Source of the DNA: Haloarcula salinisoli
GTDB taxonomy: Archaea; Halobacteriota; Halobacteria; Halobacteriales; Haloarculaceae
NCBI RefSeq assembly: GCF_019599405.1
Contig: NZ_RKLQ01000001.1
Location: 558,001 to 622,000, forward strand
Direction of reading: 5' to 3'
Length of the DNA stretch: 64,000 bases
The notes beneath the pieces are model-generated. The model had not been told where the DNA came from. It ran no database searches and saw only the letters and a program-made list of their open reading frames with translations. Positions 51,860 to 59,794 of the stretch are shown piece after piece (position 1 is the first letter of the stretch; the number at the start of each line of letters is the position of its first letter). The position numbers were made by a program, and so were the translations under genes.

Positions 51860-52297
51860 ATGTACACCGGCAAGACGGAGAAGGCGTGTTGCCTCTGTGG
51901 GAACCCCGACACCAGCAGCCGGCTGGACCTGCCGCCCCGGGCCGTGCCGCTGCTGAAACACGCCGAGGCAATCGCCTGGCGGGACATCGTCGGCGAGGTG
52001 TCTATCTACTTCTGTCAGTCGGACTGGGACACGGTCCGTGACCTCGTGCTGGAAACGGGGATGAGCCCGCTCTCCCGGTGTAACGTCGCCCGTGCCTCCT
52101 TCGACCTGCGGGAGGACTTCGAGGCGTTGCTCAACGACATCCGCGACGAGCCCGACCACTCCGACCTGGAGGCTGAGATGCGCGAAGAGGCCGAGCGCGT
52201 GCTCGCCAATCGCGACGACCCCTACGTCGACGAGCGCGATATCGTCGAAGCGCGCGTGGTGCAGTGGGTGTTCGAGGACACCGAAGCGGCGGTCTGA
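51860..52297 (+). CDS. Conserved haloarchaeal zinc-binding protein
   Basis: A 145-aa protein: N-terminal CCLCGN and a later FCQSDWDTV and SRCNVARAS could bind zinc (Cys residues at ~10, 13, 52, 74). The C-terminal half is acidic and helical (EALLNDIRDEPDHSDLEAEM). Divergent from tyrS (81 nt). I do not recognise a functional family. Confidence 0.75.
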   Translation: MYTGKTEKACCLCGNPDTSSRLDLPPRAVPLLKHAEAIAWRDIVGEVSIYFCQSDWDTVRDLVLETGMSPLSRCNVARASFDLREDFEALLNDIRDEPDHSDLEAEMREEAERVLANRDDPYVDERDIVEARVVQWVFEDTEAAV

Positions 52298-52308
52298 GAC
52301 GGTTCATG

Positions 52309-52353
52309 CAACGTTCGAGTAAAGCCCACGGCTTTCGTGGTGGGTAGCTCGAC
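52309..52353. terminator. Hairpin between convergent genes, similar to an IS200/IS605 end
   Basis: AAAGCC/GGCTTT and CCCAC/GTGGG fold in overlapping ways in ttcgagtaaagcccacggct and its continuation. It lies between two convergent stops (52297 and 52359), so a bidirectional terminator is the simple reading. The wording resembles the right end of haloarchaeal IS200/IS605-type elements, but no transposase is present. Confidence 0.35.
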
Positions 52354-52358
52354 GACGG

Positions 52359-52685
52359 TTACAGATACGTGATGGCGTAATCATCGTCGGCACGGGTGTC
52401 GAGATGCGTATCGGCCGTTTTGACAACGTCGCCAATCTGTCGTCCACGCTGGTCGATATAGATGAGGCCCGTATGCTCCAGCCCCTGGCTGGCGACAAGT
52501 GACAGGAAATCGTCGTCGAAGGTCAGGAAAACCCACTCGTTTTCGGTCGCGTACTGGAGTTGCTGGCGGTCAGGGTCGCCGAGTGTATCCTGTCCTCTGG
52601 CCGTCTTGACAGGCCAGCCTCGGCGACGGAGCCCATCGGCGACTGGTATCCAGATACTCTCGTCACAGTACAGCGGTCTCGTCAT
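52359..52685 (-). CDS. PIN-like DUF5615 protein, putative toxin
   Basis: A 108-aa PIN-fold protein: YCDESIWIPVADGLRRRGW (first acidic residues), FLTFDDDFLSL (central Asp cluster) and TGLIYIDQRGRQIGDVV. These are the signature parts of DUF5615, often the ribonuclease partner of DUF433. Its ATG overlaps the stop of the DUF433 gene (ATGA). Toxin activity is an inference from this pairing. Confidence 0.82.
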   Translation of the reverse strand: MTRPLYCDESIWIPVADGLRRRGWPVKTARGQDTLGDPDRQQLQYATENEWVFLTFDDDFLSLVASQGLEHTGLIYIDQRGRQIGDVVKTADTHLDTRADDDYAITYL

Positions 52686-52912
52686 GCTGACGCTGTCTCT
52701 GACGTATCGGTTCGGAAATCGTCGATATGGTCGAAGTAGTACGCGAGCGCCCGGTGGACGTCAGCGAGCGAGAGGTCGGGATAGAGCTGTGTAATCTCGT
52801 CAGGTTCGTAGCCACTTTGTTCGTGCGCGACGGCGATATCCTCGACGCGAATACCGGTGCCCTCGATTGTCGGTGCACCGTCACTGTGTTCGTCTCCTTC
52901 GACGATACGCAT
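52682..52912 (-). CDS. DUF433 protein, putative antitoxin
   Basis: A 76-aa small HTH protein: TIEGTGIRVEDIAVAHEQSG and PDEITQLYPDLSLADVHRAL are classic DUF433 signatures. It precedes and overlaps the DUF5615 gene, as in known DUF433/DUF5615 pairs. ATG at 52912 is chosen; longer in-frame versions overlap the divergent asd promoter. Confidence 0.85.
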   Translation of the reverse strand: MRIVEGDEHSDGAPTIEGTGIRVEDIAVAHEQSGYEPDEITQLYPDLSLADVHRALAYYFDHIDDFRTDTSETASA

Positions 52913-53071
52913 GACCGATACTACCGTTCGATGAGACTTCAAATAATGGGGTGAACGGCTTTCCGGCGAGTTTGGGGCGTATGAGAGGACAAGAGACCGA
53001 GATATACGAGGACCGTGCCAACGCGGGACAATACCCAAACCGTTTTGAATACCGGAATCAGACGGCAAGCT

Positions 53072-54109
53072 ATGTCTGTACGCGTTGGCGTCCTCGGCGC
53101 CACAGGGGCAGTCGGACAGCGACTCATCCAGCTACTCGACCCGCACCCGGAGTTCGAGATCGCCGCACTCACCGCGAGCGAATCGAGCGCCGGGAAGACG
53201 TATCGGGAGGCCGCGAAGTGGCGCGTCGACGCGCCCATCCCGACCGACGTGGCCGAAATCGAAGTCGGCGCGACCAAGCCAGAGGCCGTCCCCGACGACG
53301 TGGACCTCATCTTCTCCTCGCTTCCCTCCAGCGTCGGCCAGCAGGTCGAACCCGAGTTCTGCGAGGCCGGCTACGTCGTCTCTTCGAACTCCTCGAACGG
53401 CCGCATGGACGAGGACGTGCCACTCACGATTCCGGAGGTCAACGCCGACCACGTCGACCTCATCGAGGTCCAGCGTGACGAGCGGGGCTGGGACGGCGCC
53501 CTGCTGAAGAACCCCAACTGCTCGACCATCACGATGGTCCCGGCGCTGGAGGCGCTGGACCGCGCGTTCGACCTGACCGACGTGCGCGTCTCGACGCTCC
53601 AGGCCGTCTCGGGCGCGGGCTATTCGGGCGTCTCCTCGATGGAGATCATCGACAACGCCATCCCGCACATCGGCGGCGAGGAGCAGAAGATGGAGACCGA
53701 ATCGCGCAAGCTGCTCGGGAGCTTCGACGGCGCCGAGGTCCAGCTCCACGACATGGACGTTGCCGCCTCCTGTAACCGCATCCCGACGCTGGACGGCCAC
53801 CTGGAGAACGTCTGGGCCGACACGGCCGAGGACGTGAGCGCCGAAGACGCCGCCGAGGCGATGGAAGCGGTCACCGGCGTCGACCTCCACTCCTCGCCGG
53901 ACCAGCTCATCAAGGTGTTCGAGGAGCCCGACCGGCCCCAGCCCCGCCTCGACCGGAACACCGAGGGCGGCATGGGCGTCGCCGTCGGCGGGTTCCGCGA
54001 GACCACCGACGGCGTGCAGTTCAACTGCCTGGCCCACAACACGATGCGGGGCGCCGCCGGTGCATCCATTCTGAACGGCGAGTTGCTGAACAAGCGCGGC
54101 TACCTGTAG
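53072..54109 (+). CDS. asd: Aspartate-semialdehyde dehydrogenase
   Basis: Converts aspartyl phosphate to aspartate semialdehyde for Lys, Thr and Met synthesis. The 345-aa enzyme begins MSVRVGVLGATGAVGQRLIQ (NADPH site), has the catalytic cysteine in LLKNPNCSTITMVP near residue 150, QAVSGAGYSGVSSMEI, and the His-containing NRIPTLDGHLENVWAD. Archaeal/fungal-type length. A T-run at 54122-54127 follows the stop. Confidence 0.96.
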   Translation: MSVRVGVLGATGAVGQRLIQLLDPHPEFEIAALTASESSAGKTYREAAKWRVDAPIPTDVAEIEVGATKPEAVPDDVDLIFSSLPSSVGQQVEPEFCEAGYVVSSNSSNGRMDEDVPLTIPEVNADHVDLIEVQRDERGWDGALLKNPNCSTITMVPALEALDRAFDLTDVRVSTLQAVSGAGYSGVSSMEIIDNAIPHIGGEEQKMETESRKLLGSFDGAEVQLHDMDVAASCNRIPTLDGHLENVWADTAEDVSAEDAAEAMEAVTGVDLHSSPDQLIKVFEEPDRPQPRLDRNTEGGMGVAVGGFRETTDGVQFNCLAHNTMRGAAGASILNGELLNKRGYL

Positions 54110-54121
54110 ACACCGCAGCCC

Positions 54122-54127
54122 TTTTTT
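54122..54127 (+). terminator. T-run terminator after asd
   Basis: Six T residues (54122-54127) 13 nt after the asd stop, in a GC-rich context; typical of archaeal intrinsic termination. Confidence 0.5.
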
Positions 54128-54149
54128 CGGCCTCGCGAGGAGTGCTAGT

Positions 54150-54536
54150 ATGGTCTCCCGCGATACGTCAGTCCAGGTTGCGGCTGTCGTCGTCGCGACG
54201 ACGCTCGCCGTCCTCTCGGCACAGTTCGGTAGCCCTACCGCCGGCACGCCGCTCCTGCTCGGCGCGGCCTCGTACATCGTCGTCTTCGCCGGCTCGCACA
54301 TCTACCTCGCGCTGCGCGGTGACAGCGAGAGCGTCCCGGTGGCGGCCCGCTGGCGGTTCGCCGCGCTGGTCGTGACCGCGGTCGGGGCGATGGTCGTCGG
54401 GGTCACGTACCGCAATGTTAGCGTCGCCGGAACTGGCCTCGGAACCGTCCTCGGTCTCGGCGTCGCGGCGCTGTTCGCGGGCTACTGGCTGTACGAAGCG
54501 TGGGACGGCTACCAGGCGAGCCGGCGCGGGGCGTAG
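54150..54536 (+). CDS. Small membrane protein, four helices, function unknown
   Basis: A 128-aa hydrophobic protein with helices at about 8-25 (VQVAAVVVATTLAVLSAQF), 33-54 (LLLGAASYIVVFAGSHIYLA), 67-86 (FAALVVTAVGAMVVGVTY) and 93-115 (GTGLGTVLGLGVAALFAGYW). Basic C-terminus SRRGA. I see no motif. Same strand as asd, but after its terminator. Confidence 0.7.
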   Translation: MVSRDTSVQVAAVVVATTLAVLSAQFGSPTAGTPLLLGAASYIVVFAGSHIYLALRGDSESVPVAARWRFAALVVTAVGAMVVGVTYRNVSVAGTGLGTVLGLGVAALFAGYWLYEAWDGYQASRRGA

Positions 54537-54561
54537 CTATAGTAGCCATCGAAATTCAATG

Positions 54562-54652
54562 CACACCCGACCGCACGACACCGTTCACGAGAGCAAAGCG
54601 CTCGTGAGCCCAGCAGAAATCTTCTATTTCTGAGGACGGTGCGGTCGGTGTG
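54562..54652. ncRNA. Candidate structured cloverleaf element in convergent gap
   Basis: Outer arms CACACCCGACCGCAC (54562-54576) and GTGCGGTCGGTGTG (54639-54652) pair nearly perfectly; inside are two perfect hairpins, CACGAG/CTCGTG (54586-54606) and CAGAAAT/ATTTCTG (54614-54632). It lies between convergent genes. Either a bidirectional terminator or a structured RNA/DNA element; no promoter is obvious. Confidence 0.4.
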
Positions 54653-54661
54653 TAAATCGTT

Positions 54662-55627
54662 TCAATCGTTACTATCCAGGTCGACCTGGTTCTCCAGCCC
54701 GTCCCAGGACCCCGTCTCCTCGGCCCGCCGGACGTTCTCGGCGACGATGTCCGCGAGTCGCTCGTAGTACTCGGGCGTGTGACCGGCGTTGTGTGGCGTG
54801 AGCAGGACGTTCTCGAAGTCCCACAGCGGGTGGTCACCGGGCAGTGGCTCCGGGTCGGTCACGTCCAGCACCGCGCCGCCGACGTAGTTGTGCTGGCAGG
54901 CGTCGACCAGCGCGTCGGTGTCGACGACGGGTCCGCGGGCGACGTTGACCAGCACGCAGTCCGGATGCATCGACCGCAGCACCGACTCGTCGACGAGCCC
55001 CCGCGTCTCGTCGGTCAGCGGGCAGGCGAGTGCGACGTAGCTGGCACCGGCGACGGCCTCGTGTATCTCCTCGTAGCCGTAGACCTCGTCCGTGGCAGCG
55101 TCCTTCCCTGGGGAGTGGCGCACGGTCACGGTCTCAACGTCGAAACCGTCGAGGCGAGCAACGATGGCCTCGCCGATGGCACCCATACCGACGACACAGA
55201 CGCGACTCCCGGCGAAATCACTGGCCTGGAAAGCCTGCCAGACACCCTCGCGCTGCTGGCGACGGGCCTGCAAGAACCCCCGGGCCAGCGAGAGCCACGC
55301 GCCGACGACGTACTCGGCGACGTTCGGGCCGTGGACGCCGGAGGCGGTCGTCAGCGCGACGCCGCGGTCGGCCAGCGCGCCGAGGGGCAGGTGGTCGTAG
55401 CCGGCGTAGGTGCTGGCAAAGAGGCGAAGCGACTCGGCCTGACCGAGTAGCGCCTCGTCGATGGAAGTGCCCGTGACGACCGTCGCGTCGGTCACCAGGT
55501 CGCGCTCGGCGGCCGGTGTGTGCCCGACCGCGACTTCGCGGTCGGGGAGGCGCTCGCGCAGGGCCGACGCGTACTGGTCGACGGCCATTCCGTGGACGCT
55601 GTGACGGCGGACGACGATGTCAGGCAT
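54662..55627 (-). CDS. D-2-hydroxyacid dehydrogenase
   Basis: A 321-aa NAD-dependent enzyme of the phosphoglycerate/glycerate dehydrogenase family: VVGMGAIGEAIVARLDGF (GxGxxG), LVNVARGPVVDTDALVDA (catalytic Arg region), VLDVTDPEPLPGDHPLWD (Glu) and LLTPHNAGHTPEYY (catalytic His). No ACT domain. Substrate (glycerate, lactate or other) cannot be fixed. ATG at 55627 chosen. Confidence 0.88.
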   Translation of the reverse strand: MPDIVVRRHSVHGMAVDQYASALRERLPDREVAVGHTPAAERDLVTDATVVTGTSIDEALLGQAESLRLFASTYAGYDHLPLGALADRGVALTTASGVHGPNVAEYVVGAWLSLARGFLQARRQQREGVWQAFQASDFAGSRVCVVGMGAIGEAIVARLDGFDVETVTVRHSPGKDAATDEVYGYEEIHEAVAGASYVALACPLTDETRGLVDESVLRSMHPDCVLVNVARGPVVDTDALVDACQHNYVGGAVLDVTDPEPLPGDHPLWDFENVLLTPHNAGHTPEYYERLADIVAENVRRAEETGSWDGLENQVDLDSND

Positions 55628-55718
55628 CGGTTGAGCGGTCGCCCGGCGGCGCAAAAACGGTGACGAACAGCGCTGCCCGCAGTACCGGCATTGAGTATCA
55701 AGCCTGCCGAAAACAGGC

Positions 55719-55745
55719 GTTTGAACGGTCCTGAACGGTTCAAAC
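55719..55745. promoter_or_regulatory. Inverted repeat upstream of the response regulator TATA
   Basis: GTTTGAAC (55719-55726) and GTTCAAAC (55738-55745), perfect 8-bp arms with an 11-nt spacer, ending about 12 nt before the TATATA at 55757-55762. The position suits an activator or repressor site on the response regulator promoter. Confidence 0.5.
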
Positions 55746-55756
55746 AGTAGGGGATG

Positions 55757-55762
55757 TATATA
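55757..55762 (+). promoter_or_regulatory. TATA box of the response regulator gene
   Basis: TATATA 25-30 nt before the ATG at 55787, leaderless spacing. This supports the chosen start. Confidence 0.6.
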
Positions 55763-55786
55763 GTAGCGAGGCGACACTGTCGAGCC

Positions 55787-56383
55787 ATGACAGGGACCGC
55801 TGGGACCGTGCTGGTCATTGACGACGACAGCGACCTCCGGTCGCTATACCGTTGCTGGCTGGCGGAGTCCTTCGAGGTGCGGACGGCGGCCGACGGGGTG
55901 GCTGGGCTCGGGCGGCTCGACGAGGATATCGACGTGGTCCTCATCGACAGGCAGATGCCCAGGAAAGACGGCGTGTCGGTCGCGGAGGACCTCGACCGCC
56001 GCGAACTCGACCCCGCGGTCGTGATGATAAGCAGCGTCGAACCGGATGTCGATCTTCTGGATATCTCGGTCGATGACTACCTCCAGAAGCCCGTGGAGCG
56101 CACTGCTGTTCTCGACAGCGTCAAGCGAGCGCTCGCCGTCGCCGAGCAGCCCCGCCCGCGACGCCACCTCGTCTCGCTGGATAGGCGACGGCAAATCGTC
56201 GAAGCCACAGCCTCACCGGAGACTCTGAACGGGGAGACGGCGTACCAGCAGACCGTCGACACGCTCGACAGCCACAGCGACACCCTGGATGCGGCCTGGC
56301 GCGCGGTTCCCGTCCCGGTCCAGCGTAACGGTCGCAACCACTCGGAGCCAACGCCCGAGTCCTCGATTCGGAACTCACCGTAA
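55787..56383 (+). CDS. HalX-type response regulator
   Basis: A 198-aa protein: receiver domain with VLVIDDDSDLRSLY, phospho-acceptor Asp in VVLIDRQMPRKDGVSVA, VMISSVEPD and a Lys in DDYLQKPVERTAV; then ~80 residues of HalX-like helical output without a DNA-binding HTH that I can see. Presumably partners with one of the two membrane kinases in this window or others elsewhere. Confidence 0.85.
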   Translation: MTGTAGTVLVIDDDSDLRSLYRCWLAESFEVRTAADGVAGLGRLDEDIDVVLIDRQMPRKDGVSVAEDLDRRELDPAVVMISSVEPDVDLLDISVDDYLQKPVERTAVLDSVKRALAVAEQPRPRRHLVSLDRRRQIVEATASPETLNGETAYQQTVDTLDSHSDTLDAAWRAVPVPVQRNGRNHSEPTPESSIRNSP

Positions 56384-56431
56384 CGCGACCGAGACAATAG
56401 GTTTTAGCCGCCGGGGGGCACCGTAGCGGGT

Positions 56432-57787
56432 ATGGAAGACGTAGACGTGGCCATCGTCGGCGGTGGTCCGGCGGGGTCGTCGGCCGCCGAGGCGGCCGCC
56501 GCCCGCGGCGCTGACACGGTCGTTCTAGAGAAGGGGGTTCCCCGTGCCGACCGTGCCGGTCCGGGGCCGGACTCGACTGACGCCGCCGGGTTGCTCGACT
56601 ACTGGCTCGACATCATGGACTACGCGCCCGACGAGATTCCCGAGGACATCGTCCTCAGCGAACTCGACGGCGCGAAGTTCTACGGTCCCAGCTCGGAGCT
56701 GGCGATGACCGAGACCGGTATCGACGCCAGCTACGACGGCTTCGGCTTCACGTTCCACCGTGCGAAGTTCGACGACTGGCTCCGCGGCCGGGCCGAAGCG
56801 GCCGGCGCCGACTACCGCGTCGGCGTCTCCGTGACGGGCGTCGACACCACGCTCTCGGCGTCGCCCCGCCACACCGTCGAACTGGCCGACGGCGAGGATA
56901 TCCAGACCGACTACGTCGTGCTCGCGGACGGCCCACAGCGGACTATCACCGGCCCGACGCTGGACCAGTTCCTGCTCGACCGGACCATGGGCGAGATTAT
57001 GCCTTCGAACGAGGCCAACCACATCGCCTACCAGGAACACCGCCGGATGCCCGAGGAGCTGTTCGACCCCGACTTCATCGAGTTCTGGTGGGGGATGATG
57101 CCCGGCCACACGGCGTACCCGTGGATATTCCCGAACGACGACCACGTGGCCCGCATCGGGCTGACGATGCCTATCGGGCTCGATATCGACGACTTCGAGA
57201 CAAGCGAGTGGGCGCTGTTGCGGCCCGACGACGAGGGCATCCCCCGCGGGACCCAGTACATCGAGCGCCTGCTCGAACGCCAGTTCCCCGGCTACGACCT
57301 CGACGATTTCCCCGTCGTCGAAGACCGCGGCAAGGCGAAGGGGACCGAGACCTATCCCATCTCCTCGACCCGCCCCATCGAGTCGCCCGCCGGAGCCGGT
57401 ATCGCCGTCGTCGGCGGTGCGATGGGTGCCACCTCGGCGTTCCACGAGGGCGGCGACCACGTCGCCGTCCGCACCGGGAAGATTGCGGGCCGACTCGCCG
57501 CCGAGGAGTCGCTGGAGAACTACAATCGCGAGTGGCACGCCGCCATCGGCGACGAGATTCTGCGGAACGTCACGTTCGCGGACCTGGTCCGGGACTGGGG
57601 TCCTCGCGACTGGGACCGCGCGTTCGAGACGGCAAACAGCCTGATGGACAGACGGGGTATCAAGGCCGACGCCGCGCTCCGCGGTGGGGTCCACGGAATC
57701 CAGCTCGTCGCACAGTACAAGTGGGGGAAGTTCGGCTATAGAGACGGCCGCTACGTCCAGCTCCGGGAAGCCGAGTACGCCATCTGA
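56432..57787 (+). CDS. Geranylgeranyl reductase-like flavoprotein
   Basis: A 451-aa FAD-dependent oxidoreductase: VAIVGGGPAGSSAAEAAAAR at the start, VVLADGPQRTITGP (second motif), WWGMMPGHTAYPWIFPNDDH in the middle, and VVGGAMGATSAFHEGGDHVA in place of the usual GD motif. It is more divergent than the family norm; whether it reduces prenyl chains, menaquinone side chains or other lipids is open. Alone on its strand, followed by the repeat-rich gap. Confidence 0.8.
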   Translation: MEDVDVAIVGGGPAGSSAAEAAAARGADTVVLEKGVPRADRAGPGPDSTDAAGLLDYWLDIMDYAPDEIPEDIVLSELDGAKFYGPSSELAMTETGIDASYDGFGFTFHRAKFDDWLRGRAEAAGADYRVGVSVTGVDTTLSASPRHTVELADGEDIQTDYVVLADGPQRTITGPTLDQFLLDRTMGEIMPSNEANHIAYQEHRRMPEELFDPDFIEFWWGMMPGHTAYPWIFPNDDHVARIGLTMPIGLDIDDFETSEWALLRPDDEGIPRGTQYIERLLERQFPGYDLDDFPVVEDRGKAKGTETYPISSTRPIESPAGAGIAVVGGAMGATSAFHEGGDHVAVRTGKIAGRLAAEESLENYNREWHAAIGDEILRNVTFADLVRDWGPRDWDRAFETANSLMDRRGIKADAALRGGVHGIQLVAQYKWGKFGYRDGRYVQLREAEYAI

Positions 57788-57837
57788 ACGCCAGCCTTAG
57801 GTACGACACTCGCGTACTACCGCTGCGTGCCTTTAAT

Positions 57838-58140
57838 CCCCGGCCGAGGCCCCCCTTGGGGGACGATGAGAGACCGGAGAACCCGGGCGCGGTACATCCG
57901 GTGGCTCTGCCACCACGACTGGCAGGCGTGACCTGCCCGACTGGCGGTCGTCACCCGCTCGATTGGCAGTCGGAAACTGCCCGATTGCGGCCGTAAACCG
58001 CGCGCTTCGACGGCTTGCGCCGTCTCAGCAACCGTCGCCCTATCGGGCGACCTCCGAGCCGGCTGACGCCGGCTCGGCAGCTAGCGACGACTGCGTCGTC
58101 GCTCGCCCGGCACGAGGGTTTGCCGGCTGACGTGGCACAC
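57838..58140. repeat. Repeat- and hairpin-rich non-coding region
   Basis: No gene. Four degenerate ~22-bp tandem units begin CGACTGGCAGG, CGACTGGCGG, CGATTGGCAG and CGATTGCGG (57916-58003). Several hairpins follow, e.g. CCGAGCCGGC/GCCGGCTCGG and GCGACGAC/GTCGTCGC. A G/C-rich hairpin GGCCCCCC/GGGGGA lies near 57848. This occupies most of the 57788-58215 gap. Not a CRISPR: units are too short and diverged. Confidence 0.5.
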
Positions 58141-58182
58141 CGCCGAGGATGATGCCGGACGTTAGTGTTCCGGGCGACATTT
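58141..58182. repeat. 42-bp direct repeat, copy 1
   Basis: Identical to 60489-60530. Starts CGCCGAGGATGATGCCGG. Immediately 3' of the amidohydrolase gene. Both copies can be read as a short open stretch in either direction, so they may be remnants of a duplicated gene end. Together they bracket the amidohydrolase and Bat-type regulator genes. Confidence 0.75.
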
Positions 58183-58215
58183 TGCGGTCGACGCTGGCAG
58201 ACCTGCAAGCACCGC

Positions 58216-59691
58216 TCACCAAGAGACTGTGTCTTTCACGTGTTGCACCGCCAGCCGCCCGAGTAACCTCGCCGGTCCCCGTTTCGGGATGTCACGCAGT
58301 GTCGACGCGGTGCCCGGTGGCTCGCCCCCGGCAAGCGAGAGGTCCCAGTCGGTTTCGTCCTGGAACCGCTCGACGGCAGTCTCGACGCGGTCCCGGACGG
58401 CGTCGGGCTCCATCGTCTCGACCGTACCGTCCCGGAGGAGCACGGTGCCGTCGACGAGCACCGTCACCACGTCGGCGGGCGTCGCGCCGTTGACGACCTG
58501 TGCCGGGACGTTCGTCAGCGGCGTGAACTTCGGCTTGTCTACGTCCAGTACAATGAGGTCCGCCTGTTTGCCAGGTTCGATGCTTCCAATCTGGTCGCCC
58601 ACGCCGAGCGCTCGCGCCCCCTCGATGGTAAGCATCCGCAGGAGTTCCATCGACTCGTACTGGCCGGCCGTCCGCTTCAGATTGGCAGCCATTCGGGCCT
58701 GTCGCGCCTCGCCGAACATGTTGTAGGAGTCGTGCCAGTAGTGGTCGTCGATACCCAGCCCCACGTCGATGCCGGCGGCCCGCATCTCCGGGACCGGCGT
58801 CCACTGCATCTCCGGATCCGGGTTCCAGTAGGCCACCACCGAGGGGCAGTGCGCGACGGCGGCGTCGGCCGCTGCAAACCGTCGGATATCGTCGTCGTCG
58901 GCCACCCGACAGTGGGCGGCGACGAGTCGGTCGTCAAGGAGACCGACCGATTCGAGCATGTCGAGCGAGTCGTCGCCGCCGTTCGCACGGCCCATCGTGT
59001 TGCTCTCGGCCAGTTCGAGCAGGTGGGTGTGGACGAGCAGGTCGGGATAGTCGGCGGCGAGGTCGGCGGTTTGCTCCCAGAACTCGCGCGAACACGACCA
59101 GTCGTCGTGGGGACAGATGGTCGCCCTGATTCGGCCGTCGTAGGTGTCGTGGTGGGCCTCGACGAAGCTCCGGAACCGGTCGAACTGCTCCGCGACGGGC
59201 ACGTCCCAGAAGAGGTCGGTCATCGCCGGGCCGAAAAACCCACGGAGCCCCGCCGACCCGAACACCTCGGCGCCCTGTCCGGGTCGAATATCCATCGCGT
59301 TGACGGTCGTGACCCCGCCACGGAGGAAGTTCAGCGCCGCGAGTTCGTACCCCGCCTGCCGAAAGTACGCGAGGGCCTCGTCGTCCAGCCGGTCGAAAAA
59401 CACCGTCATCTGGAGGAGCAGTTCTCGCAGGTCCCAGTCGCTGACCGCGCCGACCAGCGGTGTCATCTCCAGATGCGTGTGCGTGTTGACCAGCCCCGGC
59501 AGCACGAGTTTGCCGTCGCCGTCGATGCTGTGGTCCGCGTCGAGTCGGTCGTCGTCCGCCCGGCTGGGGCGAACCTCGGTAATCCGGCCGTCGGTCACGA
59601 CGACGGTGCCGCCGTCGAGCAACCGATTGTCGCTGTCGACTGTCAGTACCAGCGCGTCGTAGATGACGACATCCGGTGTGTGGCCTGCCAT
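58216..59691 (-). CDS. Amidohydrolase-superfamily protein
   Basis: A 491-aa metal-dependent hydrolase of the chlorohydrolase/cytosine-deaminase group: VLPGLVNTHTHLEMTPLVG (HxH metal site), LLVHTHLLELAESN, LVAAHCRVADDDD (His), and VGLGIDDHYWHDSYNMFGEA where the usual GTD metal Asp is GIDDH. C-terminal ~45 residues extend beyond the family norm. Substrate unknown (deamination of a purine, triazine-like or other compound). Start ATG at 59691; divergent from the HTH regulator. Confidence 0.85.
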   Translation of the reverse strand: MAGHTPDVVIYDALVLTVDSDNRLLDGGTVVVTDGRITEVRPSRADDDRLDADHSIDGDGKLVLPGLVNTHTHLEMTPLVGAVSDWDLRELLLQMTVFFDRLDDEALAYFRQAGYELAALNFLRGGVTTVNAMDIRPGQGAEVFGSAGLRGFFGPAMTDLFWDVPVAEQFDRFRSFVEAHHDTYDGRIRATICPHDDWSCSREFWEQTADLAADYPDLLVHTHLLELAESNTMGRANGGDDSLDMLESVGLLDDRLVAAHCRVADDDDIRRFAAADAAVAHCPSVVAYWNPDPEMQWTPVPEMRAAGIDVGLGIDDHYWHDSYNMFGEARQARMAANLKRTAGQYESMELLRMLTIEGARALGVGDQIGSIEPGKQADLIVLDVDKPKFTPLTNVPAQVVNGATPADVVTVLVDGTVLLRDGTVETMEPDAVRDRVETAVERFQDETDWDLSLAGGEPPGTASTLRDIPKRGPARLLGRLAVQHVKDTVSW

Positions 59692-59744
59692 GTGGGCCAC
59701 TCCGTCGCTGTCGGCGGAAAGGGTTCTGTGGGGTATGCTCAATG

Positions 59745-59754
59745 GGTTTATAAG
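59745..59754. promoter_or_regulatory. Shared TATA of divergent amidohydrolase and regulator
   Basis: GGTTTATAAG contains TATA on both strands. On plus it lies about 40-50 nt before the regulator ATG at 59795; on minus about 55-65 nt before the amidohydrolase ATG at 59691. Both genes would have short 5' leaders. Confidence 0.45.
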
Positions 59755-59794
59755 AGTCGCGGGCGAGTCGGCTCCGGCACGGAGACGCTGTCGG

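Noticed and set aside
54562-54652. tRNA gene, because of the cloverleaf look
   Set aside because: No T-loop GTTC-type consensus in the right place, no acceptor-stem geometry and no plausible anticodon arm.
57916-58003. Possible CRISPR-like array of ~22-bp units
   Set aside because: Units are contiguous, degenerate, without spacers, and no cas gene is near.
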